Positions 37,959 through 49,572 of a DNA stretch of 64,000 bases are shown one piece after another. The stretch's first letter is position 1, and the number at the start of each line of letters is the position of its first letter. The DNA is from Bolinopsis microptera (taxonomy: Eukaryota; Ctenophora; Tentaculata; Lobata; Bolinopsidae). Location of the stretch: assembly GCF_026151205.1 (NCBI RefSeq), contig NC_087076.1, forward strand, positions 20,205,919 to 20,269,918. The letters are read 5' to 3'. The notes under the pieces are model-generated. The model made no database searches and was not told where the DNA came from. It was given only the letters and a program-made list of their open reading frames with translations. The position numbers and the translations under genes were made by a program.

Positions 37959-38092
37959 ATGACAGAGCTGTTGAGTGCAGAGCACATGTTTATAGCAGAT
38001 CCTTCAGTTTTCACAGTGGAAAAGTTGCTGCGCAAACGAAAGCGGCACGGTTCATTCGAGTACTTGGTGAAGTGGCGGGACTACAACTTCAG
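37959..38092 (+). CDS. Exon 1: first half of the chromodomain
   Basis: 44 codons plus two bases (phase 2). After a short lead with MTELLSAEHMF comes VFTVEKLLRKRKRHGSFEYL and then VKWRDYNF, the beta-strand part of a chromodomain. The donor is CTTCAG/GTCAGT. Joined to 47915 it gives KWRDYNF-R-FNTWEP, exactly the residue count of CBX proteins between the KW and TWEP motifs. Confidence 0.85.
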
Positions 38093-41000
38093 GTCAGTAG
38101 GTTTACATTTTACTGTCTAAATTTCACTTTTCACGTTCACTGTCACTTTCAAATCCATTTCTACATTATTCATCTGAATTTATTTACACGTATTTACAGC
38201 GTGTTACAAAATGCATGACAGCTGGCGACCTTGCGAAGCGGAAAGTCGCCAGAATTAAAATAGTGCGACCTTCTAAGTTAAATTTGAATAACAAAACCCC
38301 TGATAGTTTTATCGATTTTTTATTCGACCTGTGAAACTTCGAAATTACAGTGCGTTAGAAACGAGAGCAGCGCCGTTTTAGCGCCGTTTTAACACTAGAA
38401 TAGCGCTTAAGTTAGGAAACGTCGAATTAATTAATTTAATTTGAAAACACATCTTACCAATTGGGTAGTTGTAACCTTTTGCGATGCATTCCTCGTTGAT
38501 ATTCTGGAACAGCAGACTATAAAACAATATGTTACGTTTAAAATACTCGCGCGTTTCAGACTAAAATAAAGATCTCGATCAAATTATTTATTTTGAATTT
38601 AAAAAACTTAGAACAGAATTACAGGACGATACTTCTATTCATACAAATACAAATTCAGCGGAGATTTGATGATTATTTTTTGCAACCGTTACGTGGCTTA
38701 CAATATGAATAATCGCAATAAGTAAACAATCACATAGATTAAAACAAGAAAACTATCTAATCTCGATAAATAATTAACTGCTTTGGTATAAATTGGTAAC
38801 ATATTGATATAACCACTGTTTAATAATTTGACAGTCGAATAAAAGGTTGGAGATCATTATAATATTATTTATGATAGAAGGAGGGGTGTATGCCTGCAAT
38901 GGAGATTGGAGGCTGATATTATTATTAAGTCGCTATAAATGTCCGATAGCACTCCTCTGTGTAAGAGTTACAATTAGTTACAGATACATTAAGTTGGTTA
39001 GCTGTTATCTTATTACAGCTAGCAGAGACGTGCACCACCGCGATTCGCCGCCGCTGCCAGATCAACAAATACATCAATAATATGTTACCGATAAATTTGT
39101 GATGGTCCTCAGTCCCAGCAAGTATTCAGGGTCTCTGAAAACTGATTTTTGTAGTGAATACAGACGTAATGCGTAATATTTTATTATGTCTCTGCCTAAA
39201 ACTAAAACTAACACGGTGCAAATCTCTGCTTTTTTTGAGAAGCTAATTCGATACTCTGAGTATGAACATGAATGAACATTAACAGACTGTAGTATGTAGA
39301 TTTACTGGCACACGCTATTGTTTCCACTTGTAGTTCAGAGGAAAGCTGGAGACTTGGGGGAATAGCAAAGGGCATGGCAGCAGTCTTGCACAATGAAATT
39401 GCTAATAGTTAACATTACTAATATTATTAGCAGTTATAGAGCAGTGTGAGTACACAGGTTGCACTAGGAGCTGTCAAACTGGGATGAGATGTTGCTACAG
39501 TGCAGTGGGCACATGTAATTGTACAGTACGTGTTTTTTGTCGATCTGAGTGCGGAATGATAATTATATCTTAATCTTGTTCTGTTTACTGTGGGACGTGG
39601 GTAGTTGTATGTGACATTGTGACAACGCAAGTAAACACAATTTCCCATACCACGTACGTAAACCATGTGTGTTACACAAGTTTCTTAGTGGCCCCACAGA
39701 TTTCTTGGAAAGTTCAAAACATCCCGTTATCTGGTATCCTGTTACGTACTGTTACAGAGTTAACTATAACTATTATAACTACTGTATTGTTATCTTACCT
39801 AAAGCTACTTCTGGAGTGGAAAGTGCAATATTTACAGAACTATCAAGGTATTGTAATTAATGAGTAATTTAAAATGATACAATCATAACTCAGGATGAAC
39901 TTACTCGGACTTCGGAGTCCGGACGTGACATTTGTACTGTACCCGTAGGACAAATATGGGATTGAAATAATCCAATTACAGTTTGATATTGTGGAATGAA
40001 CCATCCTTCCGCGGAACACATTTGCTGAATCTCATGGGATTCTTGATTCAATTCCAGTTAAATTAACTGTTGTATCCCGTACCATTCTGATTGAAAAACG
40101 GACAAGAGCTTTCGTTTTTCTGTTTCTGGAAATTGTCAGGAGCATATCGTGCAGATTGAGATAGTTCTCGTTGTTCAATGTTCATGCTGTTTTCGAAGTC
40201 ACGACTTCTTTTATAGTTTGCTGATTTGTTTATTTATTTTGAACTGACCTCAGCTTCTTTATAGCTGAAGAGTATTTAGTTTGAAGTTGAATTACTTTCG
40301 TTTTATTTTTACACGTTTCACACACGTACCGTTTCTCATTTACGACGAAAAGCCCCTTTTCGAAACGGGCTTTTTGGTTAGCTTGCAAAAAAAGGTAACT
40401 TAAAAAGCCCGTTTTCGTTTTGAAATGGGCTTTCCAAATGGGAAAATGGGTAAATGGGCTTTCCGTGAAACGTGTCAATTTGACAAACTGAAACAACGCT
40501 CCAGGGCTGTACTACAGTTTACTATTTGTACACAAATCTAAGCGAAATTATCTCAAAATAGCCAGCTGTTATTTAAATTCTCTGATCTCCGCAAACCCGG
40601 AAAATAATTAATTATGTTAAGGCCGTAAAAAACTGAGTTGAATGTACAGTTATTCCAAAAATGTGATTTGCTAATTACTGCTACACAGAAAAACACAGGA
40701 CCCAGTTACAAGTATGGCAGAGATCTCGTTAACTGAATAGGTATGGCCTAAATCAATTAAACGAGTTGACGGCCTACCATGGATATTGGACGGTTATATA
40801 AATAAGATCCCCGGGGTGTCTGAATTCTGGCTGGTTAGGAAGAGGCTTCCAAAGCCACGCAGCAGCTTTTAGTACAATAGGTACAAAATGTCAAATAATA
40901 CCTTTAAGGGGTTCACCCTAATCGTTTTGCATGGAATTCTCAAAATCAATGTAGAATCGTATATCGAACTCAAGTTTTGGAGTGGAATTTTGAGGTAAGC

Positions 41001-42545
41001 CTCTGGCCTTTAAAAAATTGGCGGCCAAATTATGAAATTGTCAGCTTTGTCATCCCGTGTGATATGACAAATCCTGACGGCATTATTCCACGTACACAGT
41101 GAAAATGTTAAGAGCTGGTATGGGGCTATGGAGCTGGTATGAAGATATCAGTATACTTCTGGAGAACTGGATATGGATTGGAATGTTTGCAGGGATCCCC
41201 CCTTCTAAATAACCTGCCCCGAAACTAGAGGAATAACGAGATTACAATCAGACACTGACTAAAATCTAATCTATATAATTATAAGGGCACAAACCAAGAC
41301 AGAAGTAAACCAAGACATTGCACATTACCACAAGCATTGCACCCTTGATTATCTTGCTAACTGACGGGTTATAATAGCACTTTTGCGTTTGGTTTTAAGA
41401 ACTCGAAATTTAAGGCTTTTTGGTACGCAGTGTGTAAGACTTGATCTGCTATGAATGTACGGAATATCTTATCAGTAACCGTATTCACACTCAGAATTGA
41501 GTTTAGTCATTTTCCGATACGAGATTGGGGACGGGTTCTATAAACAAACAAACAAGGGTGAAGCCGCAATTTCATTTAAGAATATCTAAATGTTTCCTGA
41601 GAAAAGTCAGCCTTGTTTTCCGTTTCCACGAAATCTACAGTCACGTTACGTTCGGTAATATCTAAAAACGGTGGAAACGAGAAACTTACCTGTCTAGTGT
41701 CTATTCTCAGGAAATATGTTTAATAATGCTTCCGTTGCTTGTAAAGATTTTCTACTCTTCTTGCTTTGAACGTTTAATTGACAGTGTCGGATGTTGAGTT
41801 GCTGCAATTAATTCATTTCAACTTGCCGATTTTACTTTCTATATAATAAGTAACCAGTTATTTTCACTTGCTTATTTTAGTTGTTACTAAAGTAACCTGT
41901 AGAAACGACCTATGAGGATGGCAATTGATTTCCCAGGGTGGGTCTGTCCAGCACCATCGTGTGAGACCATGTTCAGATACAGGGCGGATATAGACAAGCA
42001 CTTAAGGTAAGTGAAACGTTATTTATTTTATGGTAAGCGGACCGAATTCCTAACGCCAACCTGTTCAATCAACCTTACCAACCCGGTTTCATGTATATAG
42101 TTTTATATTGTACCCGTTTCGATACTGTCCATACACTAAAATAGGGGGGGGGGGGGGGATCACGAGTATTTTAGAGAAGTTTTGAATCTGAAAATTCGAC
42201 CATTTTCGCCGGGAATACTCAAAACTGTCTCAAAAATTATTTTTGAATCTGAGAAATCAGCATGGATTTCTCATTTTCTCAAAAATTGTCCGCTCAAAAA
42301 TCATTTTTGAATCTGAGAAATCAGCATGGATTTCTCTTTTTCTCAAAAATTGTCCACTCAAAAATAGCGAGATACCAAATCATTCTTCATATCAGTGCAA
42401 TGTGGTCCAAAAATTTAAAATACTCAAAATCAATTTTTGAGAATGAGTTTTCGCCTCTCCTGGAAACTTTTCTCAAAAATACTCAAAAATAATTTTTTAA
42501 AATGAGAATTTGGTATTTTCGTCGGGACTCTCAAAAATAGTCATG

Positions 42546-42582
<37 letters not shown>

Positions 42583-45500
42583 TAAGTGAAATTGGGCACT
42601 TTGAGGATCAGGAACATAACACTAATATTTACGTGTAAATAGTAACCTCGAACAGTCAGGTTAAGATTAAATAAACCACAGGAGCTCACACAGGGGTGAA
42701 AGACACGTAACCTGCAAGCCAGGGTGTGATGAGGTCTTTACAACATACGACTCTCAGAACAAGGTTAGGAGGTTTACTGTTAGAGCTGGCTGGCAGAGTG
42801 GCAGGTTGCTGAGCTGGTGATCGAGAGGTTGCCAGTTCGAGTCTCAGCTAGGGCACCTTACTCAAGACTATTATTTACAATACTGTAGTTTCTCAGCTGT
42901 TTGAATTGATAGTATAAGATTATTGTTGTGTCTGAGTATATATCCTGGTATTTCAGCACGCACTGGCAGTTCACAGGACCAAATTTTACAAATGTAAGGA
43001 ATGTGTGAAAACCAAGGAGTTCGCAACCCGATACAGTAAGTACTAAGTTACAGCGATTACTAAGTTACAGTGATTACTAAGTTATAGTAAGTACTAAGTT
43101 AGTCCTAGGACCGATCCTATTTATTCTGTATATCAACGATGACTTGAACAGCATTAGCTATAGTAACGGATTCAGCTTTGCAGACGACACAAAGCTGATT
43201 GGGGCTATCCGAGGAATGAGTATTGAGTAGTGTGGAGTTACTGCAAGATGATCTGAACATAGTCATCGAGTGGTCACGTGTTAACAACATGGAGCTACAC
43301 GAACAGAAGTTTGAGGTTGTAAACTACCCCCTGAACGGATCAAAAGCTCTAAGAGAGCTCCCGTTCTACCCAGAGACTGTTGAGTATACTACACCAAAAG
43401 GACACTCAATATCACCACAGGAAACTGTCAGAGACCTTGGAGTGTATGTTAGCAGCAGTAGATCATGGGGTCCTCACATTGAGAAGACAGTTCAAGGAGC
43501 TAGAAAAATGGCGGCTTGGACATTGAGCGCCTTTAGAGACCGGTCACAAGTAGTCATATGCTGACTTTATACAAAAGCATGGTTCGCTCCAAGCTAGAGT
43601 ACTGCTGTCCAGTCTGGAACCCTGCAAAAGTCACAGAGATACAAAAGCTGAAGACTGTACAGAGATCCTTTACTAGAAAGATATCTGGCTGCCGTGATCT
43701 CCAGTACTGGGACAGGCTGAAGAAGCTTACGTTGATGTCACTTCAGAGGCGGAGAGAGCGTTATTCTATTATTCATGTATGGAAGATTCTTAATGAACAT
43801 GCTCCAAACGATACGGGCTTCGAGTTCAAGTCTCATCAAAGGCATGGTATTAAGGCAGAGATCCCAGCCATGAACAAAAGCGCACAGTTGTCTGTAAGAA
43901 CAGATTACGACAACAGCTTTAGAGTTAGAGCAGCTCAGCTCTTCAACGTACGTACGATTACTAAGTTACAATAAGTACTAAGTTACAGTGATTACTAAGT
44001 TACAGTGATAACTAAGTTACAGTGATAACTAAGTTACAGTTATAACAAAGTTACAGTGATAACTAAGTTACAGTGATAACTAAGTTACAGTGATTACTAA
44101 GTTACAGTAAGTACTAAAATATATTGATTCCGTTTAAAACGGAAGATATAATATCATTGGACACATTAACCTGGTCTATCATACTATAATTAAAGTATGC
44201 TTTGTTACGAAGGATCTTGGTAACTGAGATGAGCTTCTTCTATATTATTTAATAGTAGTTTATTATTAGTAGTAGTATAATTTCACCTCAGGACTGACAA
44301 GGCACAAGCAAGAAGTACACACTAGACGACGATTTGCGTGCGTTCTCTGTCACTTGAAGTTCAAACAGAGTAAGCCAAGCTAGTTAAATTACATATTATA
44401 TACACACAGGTGTTGGAAAGTGCTTATCTAAAATACTAAAATAAGGGTCTCATACTTCTGATCACATAATCTGTTAAACAGTTCAGATAATGTTGTGTAT
44501 CAAAATGTCACTGTTTCCTTGCGAGATTGAACAATGTTTTATTCAGATAATTTGTAAATATAATAAGCTCTCAGTACTGTTTATTATACATATCATATAA
44601 GTTATGTTATAAGTAAAAATTCTTATCTGTCAAATTATTCATTTATCTTCTAGGAGGACATTTGAAGAGGCACCTTCGGCAGATCCATCATCATAAATGG
44701 TGAGCAAAATATTTTGTAAGACGATCATTTGGCACACTCTAGATGGTCACTTAACGGTCATTTGGCACACTCTAGATGGTCACTTAACGGTCATTTGGCA
44801 CACTCTAGATGGTCACTTAACGGTCATTTGGCACACAAAATGATTCATGTATAATTTCTCCAGAGTCTAGTTTAGTTTCAAAATTCTCCTTAACCGATGA
44901 ACTTAGCATCATTCTACGACATGTTATAGTAACATTCTCCCAATCTTAAAACGGTATTTTCTCTAATAACTATCGGAATAACAATTAACATATTCCATCT
45001 GGTCTTTATTCTTTTATGACAATCTAGGCAAACTATATATAAATATATAATGATAAATATATAATGATAAATATAAGAAAAATAAACTTATTGTTAAACT
45101 TGTCGGCATATTGGGATTTTAAACACGTTTACGAATGTTAACAATGAACAATATGAAGCTAAGGATGGGAATCATATATAGGCGTCATGAAATAAAACAG
45201 AAAATCGATCCTGCTGAAACTTTAAAGTTAGCTTGTATATCATTATATTTAATCTATAAATGAAATTTCAATGGTTGCAAAAATAGAGATGCCAACTTAG
45301 CAACTCTGCTGATTTCTAACTAAATTTGCCATTCGGAGACATTATATTAACAAGTTTTCACAACTTCACTATTTAATTTGCTGTGCTAATCAAGAGCTAA
45401 CTAACTAGAAATCTTAGTTACTATCCTTGACAAAGAGAATGGTTTATAAGTTCTAAAGAAAACTTACTGAAATATATCAAAATATATGGCTTCAATAAGT

Positions 45501-48500
45501 ATACTATCATTTAGTCTAGGTTATCTATTAAATTACATTTTGGAAATTAATTATGACGTATAAATGAGATTTACTAATTGACAAAAAGATGCCCAATATC
45601 AAACAAGTAATAGTAATAATTATACTCGAAACTTTCTAGTATTTAGATAGATAAATAATAGAGATACTTAATACGAAAAGGATGAGTATGTTAAATGTGA
45701 CTTTGGCTACGAAATCGTTGTTATATTAACTTGACGCAGTCAATATAATAAACAAACAACAATACGATAAACTATGTATAATAAATAAACAATAATACAA
45801 TAAACTAATAAAGAAATGAGAAATAACTCGCTCGGCTTTTGCTTGAATCATGAAACTTGATAACGGTGGCCTACTACCAAACAACATTGCGGAAAAAACG
45901 TTTTTATAAATTGAGTTATACATCTAAAAAATGAACTTGCCGAAAAATAAACATTCAATTATGAAGCAACCCTGTGCCGCCACGATGTTTCAACCGAACA
46001 GACACGCGTGAAATAATGTGCTCCACTCGCTTCATGGTTTCACACACCCCACAGTCAGTGTAGGTTTACTTTGGCGCGCTCGTTAGTCACGTGACTCAAG
46101 CTAGCCAATCAGGATGCAGCATTTCAGTCACGCGAGCCAATCATGAGCGCGCCAAATCGTCTGATGTTCGAACTTTCGAAGTCTCGAACGTTCGATCAAT
46201 TGCATTTGGTTTGGTTTGGTAGCAGTAAAGGGGGACGCGTCCCGCGAGGTAATTGTTCTACAGTCGTAAAATCCTTTTTATCACCATTTATGAATCTGTA
46301 GGCTTCACTTCGCCCTGGGTAGCGAAAAGTGATGTCACGACCGTTCAAGATATGTTCACTTGGATGATGGATTGTTGAACACAGTTGACGGATTTAATAT
46401 GCAGTATCATCAGCTTTTGAACTGTCTTAGATTTATCGCACCAAAGAATTTGTCTGCTCCGCTTATTAAATGAAATCATTTCTATCAGTTATAGTCACTG
46501 CTGGGTTCTAGCCTTAACCTTCCAGCCTTTTGAGCACCGACTCCTAGTTTGAACCCAATATTTTCCTCATTCTATGTGTCGAATTCATCATTAAACTTGA
46601 CGGTATTAAGTGCCATTCACCAAGACTTAACCATTATCTTTGATGAATTTATCAATCAAATCACAGAATTTCGATCAAGCGTGCCAATGCCCAATAATTT
46701 GTGCCTAAAAAATTTTCTGCTTGGAACTGTCAGCATCGAAAGTTCACTGCTTTGATTTTGTTTCCAAATAACCCCAAAGTTGGTTTGTTCTTACGGAACC
46801 TCTACAGTGCAAGTGTAGCCTCGATCTCTTAACTAATCGCATTTAATCTTTATCGTATTTTAAAACTTTATCTGCAGAACATATCTGGTGAATTGTTTTA
46901 CTGTACCTTTGAATTCTAGAACATCAGCTTGCTTCACGAAATGAACTGCCTAAATAGTACTGTTGTGTTTGGTAACACCCCCTGCCCGTGTATTTTTCGT
47001 GAATTGAACAAGAATTTGACTGCTCAGCTTTCCTTAAAATTCAAGGATTGTTGATTGTATTCAGATTGGTGCTGAGTTAACCTTACCTTTCATGAGTTTC
47101 ACTGCCAACCACAGGTTTTTTTTTGCCATCTTGGTTATATCTCTTGGTCATTGGTGCCCAATGCCCATTTCTCTCTCTGCTGATTTCTGCGTACACCCCA
47201 TTTTATAATTATATTTGATCGCCTTTCTAACTCACTGTGACAGATTTTGCCAGGCCATGTCAAATTCAGCCAATAAACCAAACACAATAAAGCTAGAAGT
47301 TGAAGAACCCCTTGAATCCCCTAAAGGAACTAAAGGTTCAGGAGATGTGAGTCCACTGAAGCCCCTGACTAAAGGAAGTGCTCGTAGAAGGAAGACCTCT
47401 GGAATGAAGCATGTGCGGTGTGATAACCTCTACTTCAGATCTAGCGGGAGGTTTACTTGGAGGGAGCTCTCCCTGAAAACTGCAAGGTAACAAGTTGGAC
47501 TGTTTTAAGGATTGTTCAGAGCCAGGTGGTTATAGAATACCATGTCAATTTGCTTGGTTTCCCGTCATTTGCCGGACTAGGAAGCATTGTATACGTATGT
47601 ATGACCGTATGTCATGGCTTTTGCGCCTACATTAGTTCTATTCTCCAAATAGCGAACATTTCGCGCCAACATTTTGAATCCAATCAACTTGATTGAAATT
47701 TTTTTTTTAATTTGGAAATTTTTCGGAAATTTTTTATTTCTTTAGCCTCCCTTGACCACCATAATTCGCGTCATCATACACAATGCACATTATTCATTCA
47801 ATTTATTCATTTATCAATCATTTTCAAGTTATCATATTTATAACCTGTTAGATTTATTTTATATTCATGACATTTGCTCATTGCTGCAGTATAATGAAAC
47901 GTCCCAATTTACAGGTTCAACACATGGGAACCAGAGTCTAACATACTGGATCAGAGGTTACTGGACGAGTTCGAAGATAGGTAGGCATTCTTCACATTTT
48001 AACCTAACCCATTTTATGTTGGAATTGTATACGCCTGTAAAGGGTGTTTCAAGAGTCCTGTAAGGATTTACTCTTTGATTATCATTTTCCTTTAAATTCT
48101 GGTACTTGTATCATCTGAAAATAAGACGTGTTTAAATAAAAATGGTTGTTGATTTTATGAAGGAGCAAAATTATAAAACGGGTTGAATGCGTCATTGAAA
48201 TTATTTTCTAACAAATTGAATTGTTACTGTTGTGCTGAATTGTTTTTGTAAATGATTAATATAATTAGAAAGAAACTCAGCAACCTTAATAACCAAAGCA
48301 CAAGAAATGCACGAAAAGCTCGAATGAGAAGAGTAGAATATCTCAAATCCATCGATGCTGACAAAATCTCTTTCAGATGCAGGAACTCCGGGGACCTCTT
48401 CATTAAAGAAGACGTAAGTAACTTTATCTGAGTTCGTTTGTTTTACTTTTAGTACTCGTTTATTTGTTTTTGTTTTGGGGATTTTGCTCGTTTTATTGTT

Positions 48501-49486
48501 AGAGCTGCTCGCAAGTTGTTCTGTTTGGCAGTGAAGTTGTTTGCCTTGTGTGATAATTGGCAGTGAATAAGCAGTTTAGTTTCTGAAGCTATTTTAGATT
48601 TGTCGTCATGAGCTAGCAGTCCATTCGTCATCACATTGTTTACATTCTTATAACGGAGAATAAACTGCTCGTCTAGTTTTGTCTTTTGCTTTTTTCAGTG
48701 ATTTAATAGCGCTGAGGTTTAGTTAGAGACCATTATCAACTTATTCCACCAGCCCTTGTTCTTTACGTTACTTTTCATGCGTATGCTAAGTCTTTGACAG
48801 TTTAGTCATTTTAGACAAAATTCGTGATTTCTAGACTATTTTTGAAATAAAGTCCACTTTCTATAAGGGGTGAAATATGATATAAGATGTAATAAGCATT
48901 ATGATATAATACCTTATTGCATGAAATGTATACCTCAATCAAGTGTTCCTCCAATGTTATGTAATAAGGTAAACGATAAACTTGTCATCACTTGAACGCG
49001 ATTTGTTGTTGTGTGTTCATTCTAGTATCTGACAACTATTTCCTTCTATATAATTATGACACTCACATGACTGCAGAATTTATCACCTAGAATTTGAGAG
49101 CACCTGAAATGTAATCCTATTAATTAATTAGCAGTAATTACCCTTAATTAGGGTCTGATAAGCGTGCTAACAGGCGTCTAACAGGGGTCTAACAGCACTA
49201 CAAAATATGTACACACTAATGAGCCAGTAATTAGGTAAGGAGCGCACTGTGAAGATAAGTATCCAATGACAAATACCGCCCCATTATTCCATATATGGTT
49301 ACATGTTTTGTGTTTGTGGGGCTCCCCTCTTGTAAATTAATTCGACCTATCTGCAATGTTGTGTAAGCTCTATTTCTGCTCTCCCGGAGGAGCCGGTCTC
49401 TCTGCCCCCCTGTGTGTGTGTTAGTGTGTTTGTAACTGTCCCCCTACTCGTTTAAATCAACATCCTAGCTTCACACTCCCACCACC

Positions 49487-49572
<86 letters not shown>

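Larger units (their letters stand above)
38093..41911 (+). other. Intron 1 of the Polycomb-like gene, 5' part
   Basis: It holds two fold-back repeats (40311-40475 and 41585-41725) and otherwise AT-rich sequence. Frames at 38847-39867 show no exon signals with coding support. Confidence 0.5.
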
